Part shown: piece after piece, positions 31,642 to 41,178 of the stretch
How positions within the stretch are numbered: position 1 is the stretch's first letter
Layout of the letters: every line of letters starts with the position of its first letter
Source: Bradyrhizobium sp. CIAT3101
GTDB taxonomy: Bacteria > Pseudomonadota > Alphaproteobacteria > Rhizobiales > Xanthobacteraceae
DNA: 64,000 bases
Direction of reading: 5' to 3'
Assembly: GCF_029714945.1 (NCBI RefSeq)
Contig: NZ_CP121634.1
Span: forward strand, 2,625,001 to 2,689,000
The notes under the pieces: generated by a model
Told to the model about the DNA's origin: nothing
Database searches by the model: none
What the model saw: the letters and a program-made list of their open reading frames with translations, nothing else
Position numbers and translations under genes: made by a program

Positions 31642-34332
31642 TCAACTCGCGGCTGCGGCGATTCTATGCCCTGGGCTCGCATGGCCCTGACTGGTGTCGT
31701 CGCCGCGGCTGACCTCGGGCGGAAGCCCGGCGAAGCGCCGCAAGGCTTCGGCCATCTGCACCCGGCCCTGGACCCCGGTGATCACCACGTCGACCATCGC
31801 AAAGGACGAGTGGAAATGGCCGTGCGCCTTGAGCTGCTCGACCGGGACGCCGGCGGCCGCCATCGCGTCCGCATAGGCGACACCCTCGTCGCGCAGCGGA
31901 TCGAACTCGCAGGTTACGACGAAGGCCGGCGGCAGGCCGGCGACCTTGCCGCGCAGCGGCGAGACGCGCGGATCGGTGCGGTCGGCCGGCGAGCAGTAGA
32001 GGTCCCAGAACCAGTACATCAGCGACCGCGTCAGGAAGTAGCCGGTCGCATTGTCGTTGTAGGAGGGCCGGTCGAAGCTGCAGTCGGTGACCGGACACAC
32101 CAGCAACTGGCCCGCGATCTCCGGCCCGCCGCGGTCGGGCGCGAGCTGGCAGGTGACGGCGGCGATGTTGCCGCCGGCGCTCCAGCCTGCCACCAGCACC
32201 GGGCCCGGCTTGCCGCCGAGCTCGACCAGATGCTCCGAGATCCAGCGCGTCGCCGCATAGCCGTCCTCGGCCGCCGTGGGGAAGCGATGCTCCGGCGCGT
32301 GGCGATAGCCGACGCTGACAAAGGTCATGCCGGTTCGCCGCACCATGTCGCGGCAGAACGGTTCGTCCGACTGCTCGTCGCCGAGCACCCAGCCGCCGCC
32401 GTGGAAATAGACGACGACCTGATGCGGGCCCGGTGTGGCCGGCTTGTAGACGCGATAAGGCAGCGGGCCGTCGGCGCCGGGCAGGGTGCCGTCGACGATT
32501 TCGCCGATCAGCCGTCCCGCCGGCCGGCCCTTGTTGAACTCGTTGACGAAGGCGCGCGCGCCGATCGCGCCCATCGACTCGATCGGCGGCAGGTTCAGCG
32601 ACGCCAGCAGATTCAGCACCAGCCGCACATCGGGCTGCAGCTTCACCACCTCGCCGTCATTGCATTGCGCGGCGACGTTGGGACCGGTGAGCTTGAAGCC
32701 GAGCATGCCGCGGCTCGTCACCTCGTCGCAGATGCTGCGATAGGGACCGACGCCGCCGGTATAGGGCATCAGGCCCTGCACCTTGCCGGGCACGTTGGCG
32801 CCCGTGTACCAGGTGTTGGCGAGCCGGTGCAGCGTCACCATCGAGCAGTCGGTCATGTGCCGGCCCCAGCCGGCCTGCGCCGTCTCGGTCGGCTCGATCG
32901 TGGTGAAGCCGGCATCGCGCAACGCTTTGAGCCGATCGACGACCCAGTCGACATGCTGCTCGATCGACACCGCCATGTTCGACAGCACCGACGGGCTGCC
33001 GGGCCCCGTGATCATGAAGAAGTTCGGGAAGCCCTCGACCGTCAGACCGAGATAGCTCTGCGGTCCCTGCGCCCAGACATCGGTGAGCGACTTGCCGTTG
33101 CGCCCCGTGATCGGATGCACGGCGCGGATCGCGCCGGTCATGGCGTCGAAGCCGGTCGCAAATACGATGACGTCGACGTCGAAGCTGCGCTTGCCGGTGG
33201 TGATGCCGCCTGCGGTAATCGCCTTGATCGGCTCCTGGCGCAGATTGACCAGCGTGACGTTCGGCCGGTTGTAGGTCGCGTAGTAGTTGGTATCGAGGCA
33301 GGGACGCTTGGCGCCAAAGGGATGATCGTGCGGCATCAGCGCCGCAGCTGTCTCCGGATCCTTCACGGCCGCCGAGATCTTCTCGCGGATCAGGTCCTGG
33401 ACGATCTTGTTGCCGTCGACGTCGACGCCCTGATCGGCCCAGAGCTGCGTCAGGATGTGGACGAGGTCGCCGGCTGCCCAGGCACGTTCAAACCGCTCAC
33501 GACGTTCGGCATCGCTCAATTGCCAGCTCACGACGGTTTGCTGCGGATAGGGAACGCCGGTCATCGATTGGCGCGCCTGCTCGCGATAGGCCGCGCGGTC
33601 GCTCTGGAACATGTCCCTGCGATCGGCCGGCGAGGGGCCGTTATGCGCAGGCAGCGCGAAATTCGGCGTGCGCTGGAACACGGTGAGGTGCGCGGCCTGC
33701 TCGGCGATCAACGGGATCGACTGGATCGCCGACGATCCCGTGCCGATCACGGCGACGCGCTTTCCGGCGAGATTGACGCCGTCATGCGGCCAGCGTCCGG
33801 TGAAGTAGACCTGGCCCTTGAAGTCCTTGACGCCGTCGATCTCCGGCGGTTTGGGCGCGGAGAGGCAGCCGGTGGCCATGATGTAATGGCGGCAGGAGAC
33901 TGGCGCGCCGTTGTCGGTGCTGAGCTGCCAGCGCTCGGCCTTCGCGTCCCATCTGGCTTCGGTGACCTTGGTCTTGAAGCGGAAGTCGCGGCGCAGATCG
34001 TAGCGGTCGGCGATGAAGCCGAGATAGCGCAGGATCTCGGGCTGGGTCGCGTATTTTTCCGACCAGGTCCAGACCTTGTCGAGCTCCGGATCGAACGTGT
34101 AGCTGTAGTCGATGGTTTGGATATCGCAGCGCGCGCCGGGATAGCGGTTCCAGTACCAGGTGCCGCCGACGTCGCCGGCTTCGTCGAGACCGACGGCCGA
34201 GAGGCCGGCCTTGCGCAGGCGATGAAGAAGATAGAGGCCGGCAAATCCGGCGCCGACCACGGCAACATCGACCTGTTGGGTTGTTCCACTCGCCGCCTTG
34301 GACTCACGTGCGGCGACCATTGCGTCCGGCAT
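31642..34332 (-). CDS. Baeyer-Villiger monooxygenase fused to an HSL-type esterase
   Basis: The protein has 896 residues. GGAGGAATACC precedes the ATG. Residues 20-545 are a class B flavin monooxygenase: FAD motif GAGFAG at 27-32, NADPH motif GTGSSA at 197-202, and the BVMO fingerprint [12 protein letters not shown] at 171-182. In the fingerprint (FxGxxxHxxxWP) the usual His is Phe177. Residues 600-880 are a hormone-sensitive-lipase-like alpha/beta hydrolase: HGGGW oxyanion motif 644-648, nucleophile GWSAGG with Ser718, acid Asp near 811 and His near 838. The fusion suggests that a ketone is oxidised to an ester and the ester is then hydrolysed. No signal peptide; cytoplasmic. Substrate unknown. 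Confidence 0.9.
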   Translation of the reverse strand: MPDAMVAARESKAASGTTQQVDVAVVGAGFAGLYLLHRLRKAGLSAVGLDEAGDVGGTWYWNRYPGARCDIQTIDYSYTFDPELDKVWTWSEKYATQPEILRYLGFIADRYDLRRDFRFKTKVTEARWDAKAERWQLSTDNGAPVSCRHYIMATGCLSAPKPPEIDGVKDFKGQVYFTGRWPHDGVNLAGKRVAVIGTGSSAIQSIPLIAEQAAHLTVFQRTPNFALPAHNGPSPADRRDMFQSDRAAYREQARQSMTGVPYPQQTVVSWQLSDAERRERFERAWAAGDLVHILTQLWADQGVDVDGNKIVQDLIREKISAAVKDPETAAALMPHDHPFGAKRPCLDTNYYATYNRPNVTLVNLRQEPIKAITAGGITTGKRSFDVDVIVFATGFDAMTGAIRAVHPITGRNGKSLTDVWAQGPQSYLGLTVEGFPNFFMITGPGSPSVLSNMAVSIEQHVDWVVDRLKALRDAGFTTIEPTETAQAGWGRHMTDCSMVTLHRLANTWYTGANVPGKVQGLMPYTGGVGPYRSICDEVTSRGMLGFKLTGPNVAAQCNDGEVVKLQPDVRLVLNLLASLNLPPIESMGAIGARAFVNEFNKGRPAGRLIGEIVDGTLPGADGPLPYRVYKPATPGPHQVVVYFHGGGWVLGDEQSDEPFCRDMVRRTGMTFVSVGYRHAPEHRFPTAAEDGYAATRWISEHLVELGGKPGPVLVAGWSAGGNIAAVTCQLAPDRGGPEIAGQLLVCPVTDCSFDRPSYNDNATGYFLTRSLMYWFWDLYCSPADRTDPRVSPLRGKVAGLPPAFVVTCEFDPLRDEGVAYADAMAAAGVPVEQLKAHGHFHSSFAMVDVVITGVQGRVQMAEALRRFAGLPPEVSRGDDTSQGHASPGHRIAAAAS

Positions 34333-34560
34333 GGTATTCCTCCCGTGTATTTTGTTTTGCCGGCAGGCTAGTCCTGCAGGCCCGGCTTGTCATCAGAGCA
34401 AGTGCAATCTTCGGTAGTCGTTGCGGCGTCATCGTGGCGGCGCGAACCCTGCTTCAATGCACGCATCGCGATGCACAATGGCCGTGATTACCCGGGCTAA
34501 TCATGCATGATCCGTCTGTGTATGCTTGCGGCTACAAGCCACGCGTACCGACCGGGCGTC

Positions 34561-34770
34561 ATGACAGAGTTGAGTGAGCGCACCAAAGCCAACATGGACG
34601 TCGTCCTGGAGGAGACGTGCCGCCAATTGCCGCATGGCGGCGGTCATGACAGCCGCAGGTTCATCGCCGAGCGCCTGATCGAGGCGGCGCAATCCGGCCA
34701 CTCCACGCTCGGCGAGCTCGGCATCATCGCACGACGTGCGCTGGCGGAGATCATTGCCAAGGGCGGGTAG
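34561..34770 (+). CDS. Small hypothetical protein (69 residues)
   Basis: ATG 34561 gives MTELSERTKANMDVVLEETC, then RRFIAERLIEAAQSGHSTLG and a helical end, IIARRALAEIIAKGG. It is all-helical and charged, with no membrane segment. An upstream in-frame ATG at 34507 would add a Cys-rich, poorly coded leader. No clear ribosome binding site. Similar short conserved proteins of unknown function occur in Bradyrhizobiaceae as far as I recall. Confidence 0.6.
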   Translation: MTELSERTKANMDVVLEETCRQLPHGGGHDSRRFIAERLIEAAQSGHSTLGELGIIARRALAEIIAKGG

Positions 34771-34885
34771 GCACATCGGCTGCACAACTTGGCAAGCGGG
34801 GCGAGGTTAAGACGCAGCTTGCCTCACGGCGGGCCGCGGACGTAACCTGACGGCGAACATTTCCGCGCATCGAGATCCCCCGAAG

Positions 34886-36355
34886 ATGCGGTCCCTGCTT
34901 GCGCTCATTGCAGCCTTTGCATTGCTCTCTGCCGGCGCGGCCGTGGCCCAGCCGGTTGGGCAATTTCCATTTGCGTTGACGCGCGAAGGCCAGATGCTCG
35001 GCGCCGTCAAAGGCGAGGTGGCCTCATTCAAGGGCCTTGCTTATGCAGCGCCGCCGGTCGGCAGCCTGCGCTGGCGTCCGCCGCAGGCATTGCCCGAGAG
35101 TTCGGAGATGAGCACGGCCTACGATTATGGCGCGCCCTGTCTCCAGCCATCGCTGCCGGCCGGGCGCGAGGATTGCCTGACGCTCAACGTGTTTCGTCCC
35201 TTCGGCGTCGACGGGCCGCTGCCGGTGATGGTGTTCATTCATGGCGGCGATTTTTTCGTGGGCACCGCCAGTGATCCGCTGTTCGACGGCTCATTGTTTG
35301 CGCAGGCCGGGCTCATCATCGTCACCGTGAATTATCGTCTCGGCGCGCTCGGCTGGCTGACGCATCCCGCGCTGTCGGACGGCGGCTCCGGTAATTTCGG
35401 CCTGATGGACCAGGTCACGGCGCTGCGCTGGGTGCACGACAACATCGCGGCCTTCGGCGGCGATGCGAACAACGTCACGCTGTTCGGCAACGGCGCCGGT
35501 GCCACGTCGATCGCGCTGCTGATGCTGTGCGCCCAATCCCGCGATCTCTTCCAAAAGGCCATCCTGCAATCGGTGCCCGGCCGCGCACTCCTGCCTTCGT
35601 CGCAGGAGGCCGAGGCCGCAGGCCGGCAATTTGTTGCAGCGCTCGGGCACGGGGCGGATCTGCGTGCCGTCGAACCGGCACGTCTGCTTGCCACGGAAAA
35701 ACGTCTGCTGGACAAAGCGCCGCGCAGCTTTGCGCCGGCGATGGACGGACAGCTGGTGACGGAAGACATCGCCGCGGGATTTGCGGCGGCCCATGAGAGC
35801 CGCATTCCCCTGATCATCGGGTCGAATGACGACGAGACCCGTTTCGACAGCGAGCTCGAGGTCAAGGAGATGCTGTCCGCTTCGGGCGAGAGCATCGACG
35901 CGCTGCGCAAGCTCTATCCGGGTGCCGCGAGGTCGTCGGACGTTGCGGCGAGCTTCTACACCGACAAGGTTTTCTCCGAGCCGGTGCGCATGCTCGCCCG
36001 GCTTCATGCCACGACCGGCGCACCGACCTTCCGCTATCGCTTTGCCTACGTGCCGGAAGCCCGGCGCGGCAATCCCGACGAAGGCCATGGGCGCGAGCTG
36101 CAGTTCATCTTCGGCGCGGAGGGCGTGCCTGGTGCGGGCATCTTCTCGCGACGGGACCGCGAGGTCGCAAACCGCATGCGCGCCTATTGGATCAACTTTG
36201 CCAGGAGCGGCGACCCGAACGGCGCGGAGCTGCCGCATTGGGACGCGGTCGCGGACCGCGACCATCTGCTGCTGATCACGAATGATCGCATCACTAGCGG
36301 CGACGACCCCTGGGTGGAGCGTCTGGACCGGCTCGCGCGCGAAAACGGAAAATGA
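34886..36355 (+). CDS. Type B carboxylesterase homologue lacking the nucleophilic serine
   Basis: The protein has 489 residues with a Sec signal ending AVAQP. The family layout is complete: FKGLAYAAPPVGSLRW, EDCLTLNVFRP, oxyanion segment FIHGGDFFVG (119-121), NYRLGALGW, and NFGLMDQVTALRWVHDNI. At the nucleophilic elbow, normally G-E-S-A-G, it reads GNGAG (residues 201-205, bases 35486-35500), so Ser is Gly203. The acid (SNDDETRF) and the His region (EGHGRELQFIFG) are retained. It is therefore probably a non-hydrolytic binding protein or an enzyme with another mechanism. The frame is intact throughout. Confidence 0.85.
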   Translation: MRSLLALIAAFALLSAGAAVAQPVGQFPFALTREGQMLGAVKGEVASFKGLAYAAPPVGSLRWRPPQALPESSEMSTAYDYGAPCLQPSLPAGREDCLTLNVFRPFGVDGPLPVMVFIHGGDFFVGTASDPLFDGSLFAQAGLIIVTVNYRLGALGWLTHPALSDGGSGNFGLMDQVTALRWVHDNIAAFGGDANNVTLFGNGAGATSIALLMLCAQSRDLFQKAILQSVPGRALLPSSQEAEAAGRQFVAALGHGADLRAVEPARLLATEKRLLDKAPRSFAPAMDGQLVTEDIAAGFAAAHESRIPLIIGSNDDETRFDSELEVKEMLSASGESIDALRKLYPGAARSSDVAASFYTDKVFSEPVRMLARLHATTGAPTFRYRFAYVPEARRGNPDEGHGRELQFIFGAEGVPGAGIFSRRDREVANRMRAYWINFARSGDPNGAELPHWDAVADRDHLLLITNDRITSGDDPWVERLDRLARENGK

Positions 36356-36362
36356 GTTGGAG

Positions 36363-36542
36363 TTAGGCCGCGAGCTCGACGCGCGGCGCCGGGCTCAGCC
36401 GGTCTTCTTCCAGATAGTCCATCGCGCCGTCCTTCTCGACGGCATAGAACTGCTGGCCTTCCTTCGACCGATAGGCGGCGCGAACGACGCCGCGGCGGCC
36501 CTTGTCACTGTTGACGACGTCCCCCAGCGCAAACTTCTTCAT
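36363..36542 (-). CDS. Small SH3/KOW-like hypothetical protein (59 residues)
   Basis: The reading frame from ATG 36542 encodes MKKFALGDVVNSDKGRRGVV then RAAYRSKEGQQFYAVEKDG and a short acidic end with EEDRLSP. The Gly/Val-rich beta pattern GDVV..GRRGVVRA...YAV is reminiscent of small SH3-barrel or hypervariable KOW-type domains that bind proteins or nucleic acids. It converges with the esterase gene, with stops 7 bases apart. Codon usage is good; the ribosome binding site (GTGAG) is weak. Confidence 0.65.
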   Translation of the reverse strand: MKKFALGDVVNSDKGRRGVVRAAYRSKEGQQFYAVEKDGAMDYLEEDRLSPAPRVELAA

Positions 36543-36699
36543 CTCACGTCTCGCTTGTCTTCAGGCCGATTCCTTCGGCCACGCCGGATTGTGGGCGGCA
36601 AATCGTTAACGACTTGCTAACCATACGGGTTTGCCTATGCTCGCCGCCGATTGCGCGACTGCTACACGCGCATGTCGTCCACGAAACGAGCTGACGCAA

Positions 36700-37494
36700 A
36701 TGACGCGATTTCCGACCCTGTTCCTGTCCCACGGCGGCGGCCCCTGGCCCTTCATGGAGGACCGGCGGGTGCAATATGCGAAGACGGCCGCGGAATTCGG
36801 TCGGCTGCCGCAGCTTCTGCCCGCAAAGCCCAAGGCCGTGCTCGTCATCACCGGCCATTGGGAGGCCGACGCCTTCACCGTGTCGACTTCGGCGCATCCG
36901 CCGATGGTGTACGACTATTACGGTTTCCCCGAGCATACCTACCACATCACATATCCGGCGCCGGGCCAGCCCGAGCTGGCTGCGGAGGTGAGGACGCTGC
37001 TCACGCGCGCGGGCCTGGATTGCCGGGAAGATCCCAATCAGGGTTTTGACCATGGCACGTTCGTGCCGCTCGGCCTGATGTATCCCAACGCCGACATGCC
37101 GATCGTGCTGCTGTCGCTGAAGTCGAGCTATGACGCGGCCGAGCACGTCAAGGTCGGGCAGGCGATCGCCTCGCTGCGCGACGAAGGCATTCTGATCGTC
37201 GGCAGCGGCCTCACCTATCACAACATGCGCGGTTTTGGCCGCGCGGAGTCCAAGCCCGTCTCATACGATTTCGAGGCCTATCTGAACGAGGCGATCGGCA
37301 ATCCGGATGCGGCGCGTCGCAATGCGATGCTGGTCGACTGGGAGAACGCGCCGAGTGCGCGCCTCGCCCATCCGCGCGAGGATCATCTGTTGCCGCTGAT
37401 GGTCGCCGCAGGCGCCGCGGGCAGCGACGTCGGCAAGCGCGTCTTCGTCGACGAGGTCGCGAACGTGGCGATGGCGTCGTATGTGTTTGGGTGA
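36700..37494 (+). CDS. DODA/LigB-type extradiol ring-cleavage dioxygenase
   Basis: The protein has 264 residues from ATG 36700; the longer frame to 36631 reads through non-coding sequence. Metal-binding residues are visible in SHGGGPW (His), GHWEAD (His-Trp-Glu), DHGTFVPLGLMYP and HPREDHLLPL. These match the class III LigB-like DODA family (YgiD, plant DOPA dioxygenase). It would open a catechol-type ring with Fe(II) or Zn(II). It lies near a BVMO-esterase fusion and an esterase-like protein, so a role in breakdown of aromatics or ketones is possible, but the genes are not in one operon. Confidence 0.88.
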   Translation: MTRFPTLFLSHGGGPWPFMEDRRVQYAKTAAEFGRLPQLLPAKPKAVLVITGHWEADAFTVSTSAHPPMVYDYYGFPEHTYHITYPAPGQPELAAEVRTLLTRAGLDCREDPNQGFDHGTFVPLGLMYPNADMPIVLLSLKSSYDAAEHVKVGQAIASLRDEGILIVGSGLTYHNMRGFGRAESKPVSYDFEAYLNEAIGNPDAARRNAMLVDWENAPSARLAHPREDHLLPLMVAAGAAGSDVGKRVFVDEVANVAMASYVFG

Positions 37495-37500
37495 TGAACT

Positions 37501-37583
37501 CGTAGGGCGGATTAGCGAAGCGTAATCCGCCATCGGGCCGCACCAAAGGCGGCGGATTACGCCTTCGGCTAATCCGCCCTACG
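37501..37583. repeat. 83-bp perfect palindromic repeat element (unit C)
   Basis: The 16-bp outer arms CGTAGGGCGGATTAGC and GCTAATCCGCCCTACG are perfect complements. The inner arms CGTAATCCGCC and GGCGGATTACG also pair. The element lies 6 bases after the dioxygenase stop, and its right arm contributes the TAG stop codon of glgA (37579-37581). It probably forms a bidirectional terminator hairpin. Confidence 0.85.
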
Positions 37584-39015
37584 CACCGCGCAAGCGGGAT
37601 GCCATCAGGCCGCGATAGAGTGCCGCGTACTCGCCGGCCCGGTTGCGCCAGGATACGTCGGTCGCGAGGCCCGCGAGCTGCAATTGCCGCCACGCCGCCC
37701 TGTCATGGAAGGTGAAGCTCGCGCGCCCCAGCGCTGCCGAGAGATTGGCCGATGTCACGGGCCCGAAGGTGAAGCCGGTCGTCTCGTTCACGGTATCGGC
37801 GAGGCCGCCGACGCGCGACACGATCGGAACGGCGCCGTAGCGCAGCGCGCAGAGCTGGGTCAGCCCGCACGGCTCGAACCGCGACGGCACGATCAGGGCG
37901 TCAGAGCCGGCCTGGATCAGATGCGCGAGCGCCTCGTCATAGCCGATCACGGCCGCGATCCGGCCCTGATGTCCGCGCGCAGTTGCCAGGTAGCGATCCT
38001 GCAGTTCGGCATCGCCGCTGCCGAGCAGGGCCAATTGCATCCCATCGCCCAGGATGGTGGGCATGGAATCCAACAGCAGATCGAGCCCCTTCTGCCATGA
38101 CAGGCGGCTGATAACGCCGAGCAGCAGCGCATCCGGCCGCGGTTCGAGGCCGAACCGCTGCTGCAGCGCCGCCTTGTTGGCCGAGCGAAACGACAGCTCC
38201 TCGGCGCTGAAGCGGTAGGCGATGTGCGGATCGGTGTGCGGATTCCAGACCTCCGTGTCGATGCCGTTGAGGATGCCGCTCAGCACGCTTGCGCGCTCGC
38301 GCAGCAGGCCGCCGAGCCCCATGCCGCCCTCGTCGCTCTGGATCTCCCGCGCATAGGTCGGCGACACCGTGGTGATGCGATCGGCCAGTTGCAGCCCGGC
38401 TTTCAAGAAGCTGATGCCACCGAAATATTCGAGGCCGTGGACGTCGAACGACGCGTCGTGGGGTAAGCCGATCGCGGCCGCCAGCGTGCGGTCGAACTTG
38501 CCTTGATAGGCCATGTTGTGAATGGTCATGACGGTGCCGGGGCGTGCCCCGCCGTCGTAGTGCAGATAGGCCGGCGCCAGCCCGGCCTGCCAGTCATGGG
38601 CGTGCACGACATCGGGCACGAAGCTTGCGACGAGACCGTGGCCGATATCGGCCGCGATGCGCGCCAGCGCGGCGAAGCGCACGCCATTATCCGGCCAGTC
38701 GATACCGTCCGCGGTGACGTACGGATTGCCCGGCCGTGCGTAGAGGTGCGGCACGTCGAGCACGAACAGGTCGAGCCCGTCATGGGAGCCCGCGAGCAGT
38801 CGCCCGGGCCCGCCGAAATAATCCGGCCAGCGCCGGATCTCTTCCGCGCCCGACAGCAGCCGCATCACATCCGGGTAGCCCGGCATCAGCGTGCGCATCT
38901 CGACGCCATGCGCCTTCAGCGCGATCGGCAGCGCTCCGGCAACGTCCGCGAGGCCGCCGGTCTTGACGATGGGGTAGACTTCAGAGGCGACCGCAAGGAC
39001 GCGAACAGGCGTCAT
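37579..39015 (-). CDS. glgA: Glycogen synthase (GlgA)
   Basis: The protein has 478 residues. N-terminal ADP-glucose-binding motif [13 protein letters not shown] at residues 18-30, [16 protein letters not shown], then [18 protein letters not shown] (here ISRLSWQ) and [17 protein letters not shown], the GT-B/GT5 C-terminal donor motif. It elongates alpha-1,4-glucan from ADP-glucose in the cytoplasm. The start overlaps the glgC stop (ATGA), so translation is coupled. The stop codon and end of the reading frame lie in palindromic repeat C, which replaces the original 3' end of the gene. Confidence 0.95.
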   Translation of the reverse strand: MTPVRVLAVASEVYPIVKTGGLADVAGALPIALKAHGVEMRTLMPGYPDVMRLLSGAEEIRRWPDYFGGPGRLLAGSHDGLDLFVLDVPHLYARPGNPYVTADGIDWPDNGVRFAALARIAADIGHGLVASFVPDVVHAHDWQAGLAPAYLHYDGGARPGTVMTIHNMAYQGKFDRTLAAAIGLPHDASFDVHGLEYFGGISFLKAGLQLADRITTVSPTYAREIQSDEGGMGLGGLLRERASVLSGILNGIDTEVWNPHTDPHIAYRFSAEELSFRSANKAALQQRFGLEPRPDALLLGVISRLSWQKGLDLLLDSMPTILGDGMQLALLGSGDAELQDRYLATARGHQGRIAAVIGYDEALAHLIQAGSDALIVPSRFEPCGLTQLCALRYGAVPIVSRVGGLADTVNETTGFTFGPVTSANLSAALGRASFTFHDRAAWRQLQLAGLATDVSWRNRAGEYAALYRGLMASRLRGA

Positions 39016-40274
39016 GTATTGAGCCTGTCGAGCATCGATTGGGTGACGAGCGATATGCCCTGTTCGGTGGTGCGGAAGCGCTTTGCGTCGAACTCGGGAT
39101 CCTCTCCGACCACGAGGCCTTCGGGGATCTCGACGCCGCGATCGATCACGACGTTCTTCAAGCGGGCTCCGCGTCCCACATTCACGTAAGGCATGATCAC
39201 GGCGTTCTCGACATGGGCATAGGAATTGATGCGCACGCCGGTGAACAGCAGCGATCGGCGCAGCGCCGCGCCGGAGATGATGCAGCCGCCGGAGACCAGC
39301 GAGCTCACGGCCGAACCGCGCCGGGTCTCCTCGTCATGGACGAACTTCGCCGGCGGCGTGATCTCCGCATAAGACCAGATCGGCCAGGCGCGGTCGAACA
39401 GGTCGAGCTCCGGCACCACGTCGGTGAGGTCGATATTGGCAGCCCAATAGGCATCCACCGTGCCTGCATCGCGCCAGTAGGAGCGGGGGTCGTTGCCCGA
39501 GCGCACGCAGGAGGTCGAGAACTGATGCGCGATGGCGCGGCCGTTCTTGACGATGTAGGGAATGATGTCCTTGCCGAAATCGTGACTGGAGTTGGTATCC
39601 TCGGCGTCGCGCTTGAGCTGGTCGAACAGGAATTTGGCGTCGAACACGTAGATGCCCATGCTGGCGAGCGAGACATCAGGCTTGCCCGGCATCGGCGGCG
39701 GATCCTTGGGCTTTTCCAGGAACTGCTGGATCCAGCCGTTCTCGTCGACATGCATGATGCCGAAGCCGGAGGATTCCGCGCGCGGCATCTCGAGGCAGCC
39801 GACGGTGACGTCGGCGCCGCTGTCGACGTGCTGTCGCAGCATCACCTCGTAATCCATTTTATAAACGTGATCGCCGGCCAGCACCACGATGAAGCGGGCG
39901 TTGTGGGACTCGATGATGTCGATGTTCTGGTAGATCGCGTCCGCCGTGCCGACATACCACATGTTCTCCGAGACGCGCTGGCTCGCAGGCAGGATGTCAA
40001 AGCTCTCGTTGCGCTCGGGACGGAAGAAGTTCCAGCCCATCTGAAGATGCCGGATCAGGCTGTGCGCCTTGTACTGGGTGGCGACCGCGATGCGGCGGAT
40101 GCCGGAATTGACCGCGTTCGACAGCGCGAAATCGATGATGCGGGATTTGCCGCCGAAATAGACCGCGGGCTTGGCGCGCCGGTCGGTCAATTCCAGCAGC
40201 CGGCTGCCGCGTCCGCCAGCCAGGACAAATGCCAGGGCCTGGCGGGCAAGCGGCTCATTTCCGGCAGCACTCAT
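39012..40274 (-). CDS. glgC: Glucose-1-phosphate adenylyltransferase (GlgC)
   Basis: The protein has 420 residues. The start at 40274 has AGGGAGGATG upstream; longer frames upstream are non-coding. Motifs: [39 protein letters not shown] (substrate and allosteric sites), [20 protein letters not shown], and a C-terminal left-handed beta-helix with [19 protein letters not shown]. It makes ADP-glucose from glucose-1-phosphate and ATP and is the committed step of glycogen synthesis. First gene of the glgCA operon. Branching, debranching and phosphorylase genes are not in the window. Confidence 0.95.
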   Translation of the reverse strand: MSAAGNEPLARQALAFVLAGGRGSRLLELTDRRAKPAVYFGGKSRIIDFALSNAVNSGIRRIAVATQYKAHSLIRHLQMGWNFFRPERNESFDILPASQRVSENMWYVGTADAIYQNIDIIESHNARFIVVLAGDHVYKMDYEVMLRQHVDSGADVTVGCLEMPRAESSGFGIMHVDENGWIQQFLEKPKDPPPMPGKPDVSLASMGIYVFDAKFLFDQLKRDAEDTNSSHDFGKDIIPYIVKNGRAIAHQFSTSCVRSGNDPRSYWRDAGTVDAYWAANIDLTDVVPELDLFDRAWPIWSYAEITPPAKFVHDEETRRGSAVSSLVSGGCIISGAALRRSLLFTGVRINSYAHVENAVIMPYVNVGRGARLKNVVIDRGVEIPEGLVVGEDPEFDAKRFRTTEQGISLVTQSMLDRLNT

Positions 40275-40607
40275 GTCATCCTCCCTGAACTCAGGCGCAT
40301 ACCAAGGCCTTCGCGAGACGCTTCCCGGCCGCGCATCGTTGGAACCGATAGTAACGGTACGAATAGTAAATCGGGAAGGTGCTTGTTGGTTGCGAACGCA
40401 TGGGAAGCTTAACGCTTTGCCCCGGGGGCGCAGGCCCTCCGGAGCCGTCGTCCCGGTGTCATGTCGGCGCCGCGGAGGATCATATTTCGGGCACCTGCGG
40501 CATCTTGTGCGCTGCACGCAAGCTCGAGGATTCGACTTGACGCTGGGATGCCTGAAGCGTGACGCTGCGATCCTTTTCCATAACGAAACCTCAGAGGGAG
40601 AAAGGCG
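40275..40607. promoter_or_regulatory. Divergent control region of glgCA and the Tyr/Gly-rich gene
   Basis: In this 333-base region an exact direct repeat, ATAGTAA (40348-40354 and 40363-40369, 15 bp apart), sits in the only A/T-rich patch, about 75 bp before glgC, where its promoter should lie. Further right, the direct repeat GACGCTG occurs near 40539 and 40562. I see no other gene or hairpin of note. Confidence 0.35.
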
Positions 40608-41042
40608 ATGAGTATCTGGAAAACGGCAATTGCCTGCTCGCTCACGGCTGCGGTCGTGGCGGGCCAGCCCGGGCAGGTGACAGCGGCCCCGCTGCCGACC
40701 CATGTTGCGGCCATGAAGGCGGCGGCCGGGGATGATGTCACACCGGTCTATTGGCGCGGCTGGGGATGGGGCTTTGGCGGCCTTGCGGCCGGCGCGATCA
40801 TCGGAAGCGCCATCGCCAGCGGCGGGCCCTATGGTTATTACGGCGGCGGGCCGTATTACGGTGGCTATGGGTATCCAGGGCCGGGCTACGGCTACGGGTA
40901 TGCGCCGGCTTATTATGGCGGCGGTTACGGAGCGGGTTACGGTTACGGCTACCGTCCCTACTACCGTCCCCGTCCTTACTACAGCTATGGCTACTATCGG
41001 CCGCGGGCCTATTACCGCCCCTACTACCAACACTATTGGTGA
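40608..41042 (+). CDS. Exported tyrosine/glycine-rich low-complexity protein
   Basis: The protein has 144 residues. GGGAGAAAGG precedes the ATG. A signal peptide ends near [10 protein letters not shown] short hydrophobic segment [18 protein letters not shown] (about 56-73) is followed by a C-terminal half of roughly 65 residues that is nearly all Tyr, Gly, Pro and Arg ([20 protein letters not shown], then [11 protein letters not shown]). Such proteins are common in rhizobia. A surface or envelope role is plausible, perhaps through stacking of tyrosines, but no function is known. Composition differs sharply from its neighbours. Confidence 0.82.
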   Translation: MSIWKTAIACSLTAAVVAGQPGQVTAAPLPTHVAAMKAAAGDDVTPVYWRGWGWGFGGLAAGAIIGSAIASGGPYGYYGGGPYYGGYGYPGPGYGYGYAPAYYGGGYGAGYGYGYRPYYRPRPYYSYGYYRPRAYYRPYYQHYW

Positions 41043-41064
41043 TCGCGCAGGCCTGAGTGGTGGC

Positions 41065-41163
41065 CTAAAGCGATAGCCACACGATCAAGCTCATGCAGGC
41101 GAGATGCCCGAGCACGATCGCGGCGAGATGCAGCGGGCCGGCTTTGAGGCGAAGCCTGCGCAT
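41065..41163 (-). CDS. 32-residue membrane micropeptide
   Basis: GGGAGCGGCGAG precedes ATG 41163. It encodes [20 protein letters not shown] plus [12 protein letters not shown]: a basic N-terminus and one hydrophobic helix. It starts 15 bases after the stop of the sulfonate-type binding protein and shares its strand, so it is probably the last gene of that transcript. No family is known to me. Confidence 0.5.
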   Translation of the reverse strand: MRRLRLKAGPLHLAAIVLGHLACMSLIVWLSL

Positions 41164-41178
41164 CTCGCCGCTCCCGCG

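Noticed and set aside
31588..34371. 927-codon open frame on the plus strand
   Set aside because: It is antisense to the BVMO-esterase fusion, whose motifs are unmistakable. Composition (Arg, Asp, His, Gly) is that of a high-GC shadow frame.
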